A program made the position numbers and the translations under genes. Below the pieces are notes generated by a model. It did no database searches and was not told where the DNA came from. It worked only from the letters and a program-made list of their open reading frames with translations. A stretch of 64,000 nucleotides of DNA from PFJX01 sp031426815 (GTDB taxonomy: Bacteria > Pseudomonadota > Gammaproteobacteria > Burkholderiales > Thiobacillaceae), in contig JASJPG010000043.1 in the NCBI GenBank assembly GCA_031426815.1, positions 1-64,000 of the forward strand, written 5' to 3'. Position 1 is the first letter of the stretch; each line of letters starts with the position of its first letter. Below, in pieces: positions 34,601-43,839 of the stretch.

Positions 34601-34768
34601 GGCGCGGCCAGCCGGCAAGCCATCGGCACCGGCGTCATGGGCGGCATGATCGCCGCCACGGTGCTGGCGGTGTTCATCGTGCCGGTGCTCTATCTCGTCG
34701 TGCGCCGCCTGTTCCCCGGCCCGATTCATTATCACGGCGCCGCCGTGCAGGGAGACGAACATGCGTAA
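31628..34768 (+). CDS. RND multidrug efflux permease (AcrB/MexB, HAE1 type)
   Basis: 1046-residue inner-membrane proton/drug antiporter. It starts MLPRFFIDRPIFAWVIAL as HAE1 permeases do. The proton-relay segment GIVVDDAIVVVENVERIM (TM4 region, ~405-420) contains the two Asp; the matching Lys/Arg region is near residue ~940 (GLSAKNAILIVEFA). Two large periplasmic loops flank it. The length and pattern are those of AcrB. The stop overlaps the start of the outer-membrane gene by 8 bases. Confidence 0.95.
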   Translation: MLPRFFIDRPIFAWVIALSILLAGVLVMPKLPISQYPEVAPPALAITAVYPGASAQVVEDSVTTLIEQEMNGLEHLLYLESNSDASGVLTLTLTFASGTNLDIASVEAQNRVKRVEARLPEEVRRQGITVAKARRNFLMFLTIYSPDQSRNAIDLGSFTAANVLENLRRVPGVGEATLFGTEYAMRIWLDPLKLASFNMTPGEALKAVQAQNVQLATGELGQLPALRGQELAATVVTQGRLATPEQFGNILLRTAPTGAAVRLKDVARVELGAQDYSVQARLNGRPTAAVGIKLAPDGNALQTAAAVKARMTELAKFFPKGVSWDVPYDTSRFVEISIREVVKTLAEAFLLVFLVMWLFLQSLRAAIIPTIVVPISLVGTLVGLYLLGYSINVLSLFAMVLAIGIVVDDAIVVVENVERIMTQEGLPAREATVKAMRQIFGAIVGITTVLSAVFIPMAFFSGSVGAIYRQFAVTLVMTMGFSALLAISLTPALCATLFKGMTTEQMEHHSGFFGWFTRFFNGTTTRYMSGVGGIVKRPLRALLLFLAIAGAAAILLLRLPTGFLPDEDQGYLISIVQLPSGATQERTVEVLSAMEQHFLKQPEVAKVVGVAGFSFFGKGQDAAIAFVRLKDWDERTGANDHALKVVQRANMALFSVKQAMIFALNPPPIPELAAVGGFDFRLQDRGGLGREKLLEARNLVLGMASQDPRLAGVRPEGKEPATQLLLDIDRLKASSLGIDMAELNQTLAVSLGSAYVNDFIREGRVLRVVMQNDAGARATPEGLLSLRVRTSKGGMVPLSEIATPRWVVGQPKLDRYNGVPAMKVAGGPAPGRSTGEAMQAMQEIAAKLPPGIGYEWSGTSYEERLSGSQAPVLFALSIIVVFMCLAALYESWTVPLAVLLVVPMGVFGAVLAVTLRELPNDVYFKVGLIAIIGLSAKNAILIVEFARQLEVQGKATLEAVLEACKLRFRPIVMTSIAFIFGVLPLAVSSGAGAASRQAIGTGVMGGMIAATVLAVFIVPVLYLVVRRLFPGPIHYHGAAVQGDEHA

Positions 34769-36188
34769 CAGTCTGATTCTGCTTTCATTGCTGGTTCTGG
34801 GGGGTTGCGTGAGCTTGCCTCCGATGAAACACCTGCAAGCCGATCTGCCGGCGGCCTGGCCGGAAGGCAATGGCCAGGCAAGCGTCGCCGCCGACTGGTG
34901 GAGGGCTTACCGCGATCCGGCGCTGGACAAACTGATCGACGAGGCGCTGGCACACAACCGGGATGTGAAACTGGCCGCCGCGCGCATCGAGGAAGCACGC
35001 GCCAACCTCGGCCTGGCCAATGCCGACCGCTATCCCGAACTGAGCCTGGAAGGCAATGTCGGCCGTTCACGTGTCACCGGCAAAGGCACCATGCCGGCCG
35101 GCACGCAGCTGATCAGCAACAATTTCAAGCTCGATGTGCAGGCCGCCTGGGAGGTCGATCTGTGGGGCCGCTACCGGCAAGCCAGCGCCGCGGCGCGCGC
35201 CGATCTGCTGGCGACGGAATATGCCCGCCAGGCGGTGCGCTCCAGCCTGATCGGCACGGTGGCGCAAAGCTACTTCGCCCTGGCGGCCCTCGATGCTTCG
35301 ATGAAACTGGCGCAAGACACGCTGGTCAACCGGCGCGAAGCGGTCGACTTGCAGCGTTTGCGCTTCGAAGGCGGCGTTACTTCCGAACTGGCCTTGCGTC
35401 AGGCCGAAGCCGAACTGGCCAGTGTCGAGGTCAGCCTGGCGCAACTCGGCCAGCAGGTCCGCCAGCAGGAATTTGCACTGGCGGTGCTATTGGGGCGCGA
35501 ACCGCGTCAGATCGTCGAGACGGAAGTTTCCCGCGGCTTGCGCCTGAGCGAACTCGCCCTGCCGCCCGCGGTGCCGGCCGGTCTGCCTGCCGACTTGCTG
35601 AAACGCCGCCCCGATCTGCGCCAGGCCGAACAGAAACTGCTGGGCACACAGGCCCGCATACGCGAAACGGGCGCGGCGATTTATCCGAATCTGTCGCTGA
35701 CCGCGCATCTGGGCAGCGAGAGCAAGGCGCTGGCCGATCTGTTTTCCGGCCCGGCCGGCATCTGGGGCCTGGCGCTGGGCATGAGCCAGACCCTGTTCAA
35801 TGCCGGCCGTACCGAAGCCGCCGTCCAGGCCGCCGGCGCACGCCAGGATCAAGCCTTGCTTGCCTATGAACAGAGCGTGCAGATCGCCTTCAAGGAAGTG
35901 CTGGATGCGTTGGTGACACATCGTCAGGCACGGGAATCCGCCCTAGCCGAGACACATCGTGTCAGCGCCTTGAAGCGTGCGGCCGAACTGGCCGATCTGC
36001 GCTATCAGAACGGTATTTCGAATTACCTGGAAACGCTCGATGCGCGGCGCAATCTGTTCCAGGCGGAGCAAGGCGGCATCGATGCGCGCCGCGCACAACT
36101 CGCGGCGACGGCGGATTTGTTCAAAGCATTGGGCGGCAGCTGGGATTCTGCAGCCGCCTTGCCTGCGCAGCAGGAAACTCGGCCCTGA
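34761..36188 (+). CDS. outer-membrane efflux lipoprotein (NodT/OprM family)
   Basis: TolC-like channel completing the pump. 475 residues; lipobox LGGC with Cys16. Two repeats of the outer-membrane efflux domain are seen (~60-250 and ~275-460), including PADLLKRRPDLRQAEQKLLGTQARI, which is strongly conserved in the family. Third gene of the operon; the next gene is convergent, with only 13 bp between. Confidence 0.93.
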   Translation: MRNSLILLSLLVLGGCVSLPPMKHLQADLPAAWPEGNGQASVAADWWRAYRDPALDKLIDEALAHNRDVKLAAARIEEARANLGLANADRYPELSLEGNVGRSRVTGKGTMPAGTQLISNNFKLDVQAAWEVDLWGRYRQASAAARADLLATEYARQAVRSSLIGTVAQSYFALAALDASMKLAQDTLVNRREAVDLQRLRFEGGVTSELALRQAEAELASVEVSLAQLGQQVRQQEFALAVLLGREPRQIVETEVSRGLRLSELALPPAVPAGLPADLLKRRPDLRQAEQKLLGTQARIRETGAAIYPNLSLTAHLGSESKALADLFSGPAGIWGLALGMSQTLFNAGRTEAAVQAAGARQDQALLAYEQSVQIAFKEVLDALVTHRQARESALAETHRVSALKRAAELADLRYQNGISNYLETLDARRNLFQAEQGGIDARRAQLAATADLFKALGGSWDSAAALPAQQETRP

Positions 36189-36201
36189 CCGGTACGCGTG
36201 C

Positions 36202-36942
36202 TCAATCGCAGACCAACGCGGCCTGCCCCTGTGAAAACCGGTCGGACAGGCGGGTCCGCGTCAAGGTCATGGCATCGAGTCCCTGCTCGTTGCCGAACAG
36301 GTACATACCGCCCGCCGGACTGATCCATTTCACATGCAGCATCCGCGTCTGATCCTGTTGGCGAAAGCGCACGCGATCGCCGATTTTCAGGGTCGGCATC
36401 GGCAACGGTGAGTTGGCGGAGGGCGGCGCTTCGAATTCGATAGAGGCGTTTTTGGGCGGCGTCAACGTCGCCAGGTTGACTTCTTCGTCCGGTTCCGTAA
36501 TGGCGGCAAGATGCGTGATTGCGGCTTCCGCCTCGCTGCGACAGCGCAATCCGGCGCGTGCCACGGCGGCATGCATCATGGCCAGCCGTTCGAACAACGC
36601 ATCGCGCTCCGCCATCGGGATCGACAACGCGGCGCATCCTTCATGCAAACGCGCCAGCAGCGTCGGCAACATTCGCAGCATCGTCTCGGTCTCGCTGCGC
36701 GACGATTTCGGTGCCAGGCTCCACAACAACGCATTGACGGTATCCCAGCCCGCCTGCCAATCGGCGCTCCGATTGCCCTTCGAGACGAAAATGCCGGTCA
36801 GCAGTCGCGCCCAATGCAGGTGCAGGAATCCGACGAATTCTTCCGGCGCGTCATGTTCCAGCAAATGACGGTCCATCTCCGTCTGTATCCGCAGCAATAC
36901 GGTTTGTTCGTTGGTCTGTGTGTTGAATCTGGGTACGGGCAT
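36202..36942 (-). CDS. short DUF1631-family protein
   Basis: 246 residues from ATG 36942 (the frame continues 22 codons upstream). N-terminal ~150 residues are helical. The C-terminal ~70 (KIGDRVRFRQQDQTRMLHVKWISPAGGMYLFGNEQGLDAMTLTRTRL) match the small beta-domain that ends DUF1631 proteins, related to PilZ-like folds. Full DUF1631 proteins are near 700 residues, so this is the short version. Function unknown. Divergent from the M23 peptidase gene. Confidence 0.7.
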   Translation of the reverse strand: MPVPRFNTQTNEQTVLLRIQTEMDRHLLEHDAPEEFVGFLHLHWARLLTGIFVSKGNRSADWQAGWDTVNALLWSLAPKSSRSETETMLRMLPTLLARLHEGCAALSIPMAERDALFERLAMMHAAVARAGLRCRSEAEAAITHLAAITEPDEEVNLATLTPPKNASIEFEAPPSANSPLPMPTLKIGDRVRFRQQDQTRMLHVKWISPAGGMYLFGNEQGLDAMTLTRTRLSDRFSQGQAALVCD

Positions 36943-37071
36943 GGCTTGGGGCTCGGGTTGCGAGGCCGATATCGGCACCCGTCCTGCTAACTTTAGCCTC
37001 AAGCACATAGCACTTTCTGCCGATAGGCAATCCTGTTACCCTCACGCGGCTTAACAGGGAGTTTCCAAGCA

Positions 37072-38355
37072 ATGAATTTCTCGCAAAATCTGCTCAAGAA
37101 GCGCATTTTCCTGGCCCTGGCTACCCTGCCCTTTCTCGGTGTCGTCGCGGCCTTCGGCATTGCCCCGGACACGGCGACCGAAACCATCGCCCGCGAAACC
37201 GTAGTCGAGGTGCTGACGCTGCCGGAAGCCCAACCAAGCGATAGCGGCACTTTCGATTTCTGGCGCGAAGAACGCATCGGACGCGGCGAAACACTGTCCA
37301 ACCTGCTGCAAAGGCTGGGAATCAATCAGGAAGATCGGCAAGAAATCATCTCCGCCGCGCGCCAGTCCAAGTCCATCGATGGCCTGATTCCCGGTCACAG
37401 CGTGCTGGCGCGAGTCAGTTCGAGCGGACGCCTGCTGTTGCTGCGCTATCTGGTTTCCGATACTTCGTTGGTCAGCATCAACCGGGACAAGGACAGTTTC
37501 CAGGTTACTCAGCAGGCGATTCAACCCGAAATGCGCCCGGTCATGCGCTCGGGTTCGGTCCAGGGTTCGTTGTTCGGCGCTACCGACGCGGCCGATGTGC
37601 CGGACCGGATTGCCTCGGAAATGGCCGACGCGTTCTCCGGCGACATCGATTTCCATAGAGACTTGCGCCGCGGCGACCATTTCTCGGTAGTTTACGAAGC
37701 GTTCTACTTCAATGGGCAACTGGTCAAAACCGGCCGTTTGCTGGCGGCAGAATTCATCAATCAGGGTCAGTCGTATCGCGCGGTCTATTTCAAGGATCCG
37801 CAGGGCCGAGACGGTTATTACAGCGCCGAAGGACAAAGCCTGAAGCGCGCGTTCCTCAAGTCGCCGATGCCGTTCGACCGGATTTCCTCCGGCTTCACGC
37901 TGGCCCGCTTACACCCGGTTCTGCAGATCTGGCGCTCCCACAAGGGCGTCGATTATGCGGCCCCCACCGGTACACCGGTGCGCGCGGTGGCCGACTCGGT
38001 AGTCAGTTTCGTCGGCAGGCAAGGCGGCTATGGCAATCTGGTCGTGCTCAACCATCAGGCACCTTACAGCACGGCTTATGGCCACCTGTCCCGCTTCAGC
38101 AAGAACATCAAACGCGGCAGCAGAATCAGCCAGGGCCAGGTCATCGGTTATGTCGGTGCCACCGGACTCGCCAGCGGACCGCACCTGCACTACGAGTTCC
38201 GCGTCAATGGCACGCAACGCAATCCACTGGCGATGAAACTCCCGACTGCCTATCCGCTGGAAAACCGTTACAAGGCCCAGTTTGCGGCACATGCACACCC
38301 CCTCGCTGCGCGGCTGAACCTGCTGCGCAACACCAATTTGTCGAAACTGGATTAG
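37072..38355 (+). CDS. M23-family murein endopeptidase (MepM-like)
   Basis: Periplasmic cell-wall hydrolase. 427 residues; N-terminal signal anchor (residues ~11-32), an OapA/LysM-like middle region (RGETLSNLLQRLGI), and the peptidase M23 domain at ~285-400. The zinc ligands are visible: the first His in HKGVDYAAPTGTPV with its Asp, and the last in GPHLHYEF. MepM-type enzymes cut peptidoglycan cross-links to allow wall growth. The start follows AGGGAG by ~8 bases. Confidence 0.92.
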   Translation: MNFSQNLLKKRIFLALATLPFLGVVAAFGIAPDTATETIARETVVEVLTLPEAQPSDSGTFDFWREERIGRGETLSNLLQRLGINQEDRQEIISAARQSKSIDGLIPGHSVLARVSSSGRLLLLRYLVSDTSLVSINRDKDSFQVTQQAIQPEMRPVMRSGSVQGSLFGATDAADVPDRIASEMADAFSGDIDFHRDLRRGDHFSVVYEAFYFNGQLVKTGRLLAAEFINQGQSYRAVYFKDPQGRDGYYSAEGQSLKRAFLKSPMPFDRISSGFTLARLHPVLQIWRSHKGVDYAAPTGTPVRAVADSVVSFVGRQGGYGNLVVLNHQAPYSTAYGHLSRFSKNIKRGSRISQGQVIGYVGATGLASGPHLHYEFRVNGTQRNPLAMKLPTAYPLENRYKAQFAAHAHPLAARLNLLRNTNLSKLD

Positions 38356-38391
38356 GCGGGCCAGGGCAGCCGCCCTCGCCTGCTGCAAGAA

Positions 38392-39141
38392 TCAGAGACT
38401 ACAGAAGGTCAGTTCGAAGACCACATCGCGATCGCAAGGCCGCGGTTTCTGAGCAGTATCCGGAGTCAGCAGTCGAATATTGAGCGCATATTTGTTTGCG
38501 CTGACTTCCGGCGCACACGGCGCACTCAGCGCAACCCGTAACAGATGCGCCGTGCGTCCGCCCAGCATGAGCTGGAACATACCCTGTACGGCCGTATGCT
38601 GACTGACGTGACCGCTTTCCCGCAGGATGCGCAATACCACGTCGACCGCGCTCTTAAGCGGCAGCAATGGCCCCAGCCACTCCATCAGGTCGGCATAACG
38701 CTGCGTCGCAGGCTGACTCAGCCAGAAGTGATACACCGGCAAATCGAAACTGCAGGCACCGCCAGGAATACCGGCCCGACCTTTGATGCCAGCCAGCCAT
38801 TCGTTCTCTCTGACATGCTGGCCGATCTTGCCGGTCATGGCATGGATTTCAGCCAACGCAGAAGTGATGCGGCCAAGAATGTCGTTCAAACGGGTCGAGT
38901 CGACCGCGGGATTGGCGCGCAGCGCCTCCAGGCTGGATTTTTGCCGATCCAGTTCCTGAATCAGCTCGCTCTTCATTTCTGATCGCGTCGTCACATCGAC
39001 GATTTCGAAGATACCCAACAAGGCCGCATGATGCGAACGTGCGTCTTCCGCCCGGGCAAAAAACATGGCCTTGTCAAAGAGATCTTCCAGGCGCAGCCAG
39101 GTGCGGATGCGCTCGCTCAGAGGGAATTCGTAGACGGTCAC
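38392..39141 (-). CDS. zapD: cell division protein ZapD
   Basis: Cytosolic factor that cross-links FtsZ filaments. 249 residues starting at a GTG (39141) with VYEFPLSERIRTWLRLEDLF, the conserved ZapD N-terminus; GRAGIPGGACSFDLPVYHFWL is in the central conserved block. Length is normal. It lies downstream of coaE on the same strand, as in many beta- and gammaproteobacteria. Confidence 0.95.
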   Translation of the reverse strand: MTVYEFPLSERIRTWLRLEDLFDKAMFFARAEDARSHHAALLGIFEIVDVTTRSEMKSELIQELDRQKSSLEALRANPAVDSTRLNDILGRITSALAEIHAMTGKIGQHVRENEWLAGIKGRAGIPGGACSFDLPVYHFWLSQPATQRYADLMEWLGPLLPLKSAVDVVLRILRESGHVSQHTAVQGMFQLMLGGRTAHLLRVALSAPCAPEVSANKYALNIRLLTPDTAQKPRPCDRDVVFELTFCSL

Positions 39142-39237
39142 CGGGTCAATCCGACGAGTTAGGTGAGAAATTCAACGCAAGAGCTTGAATGGGCAGCGAT
39201 TTTGCAGGATTGCCCATGCTTAGTGCAATGAATTGTT

Positions 39238-39885
39238 TTAAGTTGTCCTGGATAGAGCCGCAGCCAGTTTCAAATACAGGACATGAAGACGCTCGACTTG
39301 TCGGTCCAGAGCGACCATTTCACCCCGGTTATCGATCAAGTCGTCGGCAATCGCGTGCCGCGATTCAGCGCTGGCTTGGGCAGCCAGGATTGCTCTGGCT
39401 TGCTCGAAACTCAGACCCGGTCGTGCGGCGGTTCTTGCCAGTTGCTGCGCTTCGTCGCAGTCCACGACTGCGATTCGATGCAGCAAGGGCCGATAGACGC
39501 TCAGGTTTTCCACCAGCAAGGGCACGACCAGCAGCACATAGGACGCAGTCGCGTCCGCCACCCTACGCCTCGATTCGGCGCGAATCAGCGGGTGCAGAAT
39601 GGCTTCGAGCTTTTTGCGGGCATCAGCATCGGCAAAAACACGCGCACGCATGGCGGCACGGTTCAGCGCGCCGGTTTCGCTTGCCATTTCGGCACCGAGT
39701 TCCGCGACGATTGCCGGCATCGCGGCGCCCTGTGCCGCAGTGAGTTCATGCGCGATGCGGTCGGTATCGACGACTGCGGCACCCAGGCGCTCGAAGCGCT
39801 CGGCAACCACGCTTTTGCCACAGCCGATGCCGCCCGTGAGTCCGACGCAGAAAGGGGGACTCAGGCTCCTCCCGACTGTTTTCAT
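39238..39885 (-). CDS. coaE: dephospho-CoA kinase
   Basis: Final step of coenzyme A synthesis: ATP-dependent phosphorylation of the ribose 3'-OH of dephospho-CoA. 215 residues; P-loop GLTGGIGCGKSVVAERF at ~16-32, DTDRIAHEL after it, and HPLIRAESRRRV in the middle. Its ATG overlaps the pilD stop by ATGA; the order pilB-pilC-pilD-coaE-zapD is typical. Confidence 0.96.
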   Translation of the reverse strand: MKTVGRSLSPPFCVGLTGGIGCGKSVVAERFERLGAAVVDTDRIAHELTAAQGAAMPAIVAELGAEMASETGALNRAAMRARVFADADARKKLEAILHPLIRAESRRRVADATASYVLLVVPLLVENLSVYRPLLHRIAVVDCDEAQQLARTAARPGLSFEQARAILAAQASAESRHAIADDLIDNRGEMVALDRQVERLHVLYLKLAAALSRTT

Positions 39886-40730
39886 CCCAGCCAGAGACGC
39901 AGGATGTGTTCACCCCAGAACAGGGCGATCAATCCGCCCAAAGCCAGCCAGGGGCCGAAAGGCATCGGCTTGGCACGGTCATGACCGGCAAACACGATGC
40001 AACCGATACCGACGAGCGCTCCGATGAAACTGGCGGCGAGCACGATGGGCAACAACATTTTCCAGCCCAACCAGGCCCCCAGCGCAGCCAGCAATTTGAA
40101 GTCGCCGAATCCCATGCCCTCTTTGCCGGTCAGCAATTTGAACAGGTGATAGACCGACCAGAGCGCGACATATCCCGCAACCGCACCGATGACCGCTTGA
40201 TCGAGCGGGCAGAACATTCCGTTCAGATTGACCAGCAGCCCCACCCAGGCCAAAGGCAGGGTAATGTTGTCCGGCAATAACTGAGTGTCCAGATCGATGA
40301 AGCTCAAGGCGACCAGACTGGCCAGCAAACCCCATACGACCAGAGTCTGCAAGCTCACCCCCCAATGCCACGCGGCATAACCGAATAAGACGCCAGTCAG
40401 CATTTCCACCAATGGATAGCGCAGCGAAATGGCGGCACCACATTCCGAACAGCGCCCCCGGAGCCCAAGCCAACTCAGAACCGGAATGTTCTCGTACCAG
40501 GCAATCGGATGCTGGCAGCTTGGGCAAGCCGAACGCGGCACGACCAGATTGTAGGGTGGTTCGTCATTGAAGGACTTCCCCTCGATCCAGGCACATTGCT
40601 CCCGCCAGTCGCGTTGCATCATGTGCGGCAGGCGATGGATCACCACATTGAGGAAACTGCCCACCAGCAAACCCAGCAGGCTTGCCAACGCCACAAACAG
40701 CATGGGCTGAACGAGCAGTACTTCAAGCAC
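39882..40730 (-). CDS. pilD: type IV prepilin peptidase/methyltransferase PilD
   Basis: Polytopic inner-membrane enzyme that cleaves and N-methylates prepilins. It contains LLVGSFLNVVIHRLP, the zinc Cys pairs CPSCQ and CSEC, and the catalytic Asp motifs IDLDTQLLPD and GMGFGDFKLLAALGAW. I place the start at GTG 40730 (282 residues), because the residues from there align with the start of Pseudomonas PilD. An ATG at 40703 would shorten it by 9 residues. The final product matches the normal length. Confidence 0.93.
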   Translation of the reverse strand: MLEVLLVQPMLFVALASLLGLLVGSFLNVVIHRLPHMMQRDWREQCAWIEGKSFNDEPPYNLVVPRSACPSCQHPIAWYENIPVLSWLGLRGRCSECGAAISLRYPLVEMLTGVLFGYAAWHWGVSLQTLVVWGLLASLVALSFIDLDTQLLPDNITLPLAWVGLLVNLNGMFCPLDQAVIGAVAGYVALWSVYHLFKLLTGKEGMGFGDFKLLAALGAWLGWKMLLPIVLAASFIGALVGIGCIVFAGHDRAKPMPFGPWLALGGLIALFWGEHILRLWLG

Positions 40731-40753
40731 GGGAGAAACGACCGGATCGAGAA

Positions 40754-41974
40754 TCAGACGACCGACCCCATCTTGAAGATAGGCAGGTACATGGCGATAA
40801 CGATGCCACCGATGAGTGTGCCCAGAATCACCATGATGAATGGTTCCATCAAACTCGAAATACCGGCGACGGCATCGTCGACTTCGCGTTCGTAGTAATC
40901 CGCCACTTTCGACAGCATGGAATCCAGCGCACCGGATTCCTCGCCGATGGAAACCATCTGAATCAGCATGTTCGGGAACACCCCGGCGCCCTGCAGACAA
41001 ACCGCGAGACTGGAACCGGTCGAGACCTGGCTCTTGATTTTCATCGTGGCTTCCATGAAGACGTGATTGCCGGCGGCACCCGCCACCGAATCCAGCGCCT
41101 CGACCATAGGCACACCTGCGGAAAACATGGACGAGAAAGTGCGCGCCCAACGTGAAACCGTGGCCTTCTCGATCAGCGGACCGAAGACCGGCACTTTCAG
41201 GATCATGGCATCCATCTTGTTGCGGAATGCGGGTGACTGCTTCCAGGCGCGCAAGATGGCAAATACCGCAATACCGATGCCACCGAAGATCAGATACCAG
41301 TAATTCACGAAGGCATCGGAAATCGTCATCACCAACAGGGTCAATGCCGGCAGATCGGCACCGGATTTGCCATACAGGTCCTTGAAGGCGGGAATCACGA
41401 ACAACATGATGCCTGCGGTGATGATAAAAGCCACGGTCAGCACGATGGCGGGATAAAACAGGGCGGATTTGATCTTGCCTTGAATGGCCAGCATCTTTTC
41501 CTGATAAGACGCGATGCGGTCGAGCACGGTATCCAGAATACCGGCTTGTTCGCCGGCATAAACCAGATTGCAATACAGGCCATCGAAGTATTTCGGGTAC
41601 TTGCGGAACGCCACGCTCATGCTGGAACCGGTTTCCACATCCCCCTTGATTTCGCCCAGCAGTCGTTGCAGGGCAGGATTGGAGTGGCTACGCGCCGAGA
41701 TATCGAAGGCCTGCAGCAAAGGCACACCGGCCTTGAGCATGGTGGCCAGCTGACGCGTGAACAGCGCAATGTCCTTCGACGAGATCTTGCCGCCCCGAGT
41801 GAACAAGCCCTGCTTGCTGACTTTGACGACATTGACGCCCTGCCGCCGCAAAGCCTGGCGTACGAACGCCTCGCCAGGCGCCAGCATTTCGCCCTTGACC
41901 TTCTTGCCGACCTTGTCGGTTCCTTCCCAAATATAGGGAGCCTGCTTGGTCGCAGAACCTTGAGCCACCGCCAT
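40754..41974 (-). CDS. pilC: type IV pilus platform protein PilC
   Basis: Inner-membrane assembly platform for type IV pili. 406 residues with two GspF/PilC domains (~70-195 and ~275-395; FTRQLATMLKAGVPLLQAF and FSSMFSAGVPMVEALD) and three membrane segments near residues 170, 215 and 380. It is 23 bp upstream of pilD and 28 bp downstream of pilB on the same strand. Confidence 0.95.
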   Translation of the reverse strand: MAVAQGSATKQAPYIWEGTDKVGKKVKGEMLAPGEAFVRQALRRQGVNVVKVSKQGLFTRGGKISSKDIALFTRQLATMLKAGVPLLQAFDISARSHSNPALQRLLGEIKGDVETGSSMSVAFRKYPKYFDGLYCNLVYAGEQAGILDTVLDRIASYQEKMLAIQGKIKSALFYPAIVLTVAFIITAGIMLFVIPAFKDLYGKSGADLPALTLLVMTISDAFVNYWYLIFGGIGIAVFAILRAWKQSPAFRNKMDAMILKVPVFGPLIEKATVSRWARTFSSMFSAGVPMVEALDSVAGAAGNHVFMEATMKIKSQVSTGSSLAVCLQGAGVFPNMLIQMVSIGEESGALDSMLSKVADYYEREVDDAVAGISSLMEPFIMVILGTLIGGIVIAMYLPIFKMGSVV

Positions 41975-42002
41975 GAATAATTGTCCTTTTGACTGCTACG
42001 CG

Positions 42003-43724
42003 TTATTCGTTGGTCACGGCCAGCACCTCTTCGAGCGAGGTGAGGCCTTGTTTAACCTTGAGCAGACCGGCCTCGCGCAGGTTGAGGACACCATCCCGCT
42101 TGGCCTGTTCCGCAATATCCACGGCCGAGCCGTTCTTCAGAATGATGCGGTTGATCGCCTCGGTGATCGGCATGACCTGGTAAATACCCAGGCGCCCCTT
42201 GTAACCCGTATGTTTGCAGGTGTCGCAGCCCACTGCGCCATAAGGCTGCCAGGAACCGTCCAGATCGGCTTCGCCGAAGCCGGCATTCAGTAAGGCTTCC
42301 GGCGGGATATCGATTGGCGTCTTGCAGCTCGGACACAACTTGCGGCCAAGACGCTGCGCCGTGATCAACTGCACGGAAGCCGCCACGTTGTAGCTGGGAA
42401 TGCCCATATTGATCAGCCGAGTCAGCGTTGCCGGGGCATCGTTGGTATGCAGCGTGGACAGCACCATGTGGCCGGTCTGGGCAGCCTTGATGGCGATATC
42501 GCCGGTTTCATGGTCACGAATTTCGCCGACCATGATGATGTCCGGATCCTGACGCAGAAAAGCCTTCATGGCCGCCGAGAAATCGAGGCCCGCCTTTTCG
42601 TTGACGTTGACCTGGTTGATGCCGGGCAACTGGATTTCGACCGGGTCTTCGACCGTGGAAATATTGACGCCGGGCTTGTTCAGAATATTGAGACAGGCAT
42701 ACAGCGAAACGGTCTTGCCGGAACCAGTCGGGCCGGTCACCAACACCATGCCATACGGCCGTTGCACCGCATCCAGCAACAATTTGAGTTGCTCCGGCTC
42801 GTAGCCCAGCTTCTCGATCCCCATCGTCGCGGACGTGGAATCGAGGATACGCATGACGATTTTTTCGCCGTAAATGGTCGGCAAGGTGGAAACCCGGAAA
42901 TCGACCGACTTGCTGCGCGACAGCACCAGCTTCATGCGGCCGTCCTGCGGCACCCGCTTTTCCGAAATATCCAGCTTGGAAATCACCTTGATGCGCGAGG
43001 CGATCTTGTCCTTGATCGCCAGCGGCGGTTGCGCAATTTCATACAGCATGCCGTCCATGCGGTAGCGGATGCGGTAACTCTTCTCGTAAGGCTCGAAGTG
43101 GATGTCCGACGCGCCGCTGTTGATGGCATCGAGCAACATTTTTTGCAGATACTTGACGACTGGCGCGTCGTCGATATCGATCGCAGCGGCGGTATCGGCC
43201 GCATTCTGTGCCTCGTCATCGCTGAATTCGAGGTTGAGATCCTCGGTCTCGATGGTTTTGAGAATACTGTCTTCGGTGGCTTCGCCGTAGTTGTCCAGCC
43301 AGCGCCCCAATTTGTCGTCCTCGACCACGACGGGCTCGGCTGCAAGGCTGGTCTGAAACTTGATGTCGTCCAGCGCTTTCAGATTGCTCGGATCGGAAAT
43401 GGCCACGAACAGCCGATTGCCGCGCAACGTAATCGGCAACACCCGATGCTTGGTCAGCAGTTTTGGATCGACGGCGCCCTTGGGAATGACGCCGGGGTCC
43501 AGCGCATCGAGATTGAACAACGGCAACCCGAAGGTGACGGAAGCAAAAGCGGCTATTTGATCGGCGCGGAAGCGGCGCGTACGCAGCAGGCTGGCGATGA
43601 AAGTTTCACCGGAACCGCGCGACTGGTTTTGCAGACTCTCGCCTTCCTCCGGAGAAAGCAGGCCTTGCGTCACCATGGCACGGCAAAGACCCGTCAGATT
43701 GGCGCCAACTGTAACTGCAACCAT
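42003..43724 (-). CDS. pilB: type IV pilus assembly ATPase PilB
   Basis: Hexameric ATPase driving pilus extension. 573 residues; an N-terminal MshEN-type domain, then Walker A GPTGSGKTVSLYACLN near ~335, Asp and His boxes (TVEDPVEIQLPGINQVNV; GEIRDHETGDIAIKAAQTGHMV), and the tetra-Cys zinc site CPSCK and CDTCKHTGYKGR. First gene of pilB-pilC-pilD-coaE-zapD. Pilin and pilT genes are not in this window. Confidence 0.95.
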   Translation of the reverse strand: MVAVTVGANLTGLCRAMVTQGLLSPEEGESLQNQSRGSGETFIASLLRTRRFRADQIAAFASVTFGLPLFNLDALDPGVIPKGAVDPKLLTKHRVLPITLRGNRLFVAISDPSNLKALDDIKFQTSLAAEPVVVEDDKLGRWLDNYGEATEDSILKTIETEDLNLEFSDDEAQNAADTAAAIDIDDAPVVKYLQKMLLDAINSGASDIHFEPYEKSYRIRYRMDGMLYEIAQPPLAIKDKIASRIKVISKLDISEKRVPQDGRMKLVLSRSKSVDFRVSTLPTIYGEKIVMRILDSTSATMGIEKLGYEPEQLKLLLDAVQRPYGMVLVTGPTGSGKTVSLYACLNILNKPGVNISTVEDPVEIQLPGINQVNVNEKAGLDFSAAMKAFLRQDPDIIMVGEIRDHETGDIAIKAAQTGHMVLSTLHTNDAPATLTRLINMGIPSYNVAASVQLITAQRLGRKLCPSCKTPIDIPPEALLNAGFGEADLDGSWQPYGAVGCDTCKHTGYKGRLGIYQVMPITEAINRIILKNGSAVDIAEQAKRDGVLNLREAGLLKVKQGLTSLEEVLAVTNE

Positions 43725-43839
43725 TACCCCCTCGCGCTCCTTGTGTATCAGCTTGATTTGTTACCGACTTGGGCTGGGATATTGCCCCCCGCCCCCGCAA
43801 ATGTAAAGGAACCAAGGAGTACGCCAACACACCTCAAAC

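Noticed and set aside
30422..34870. 1482-codon open frame on the minus strand
   Set aside because: Antisense shadow of the efflux operon; His/Gln/Arg-rich and without domains.
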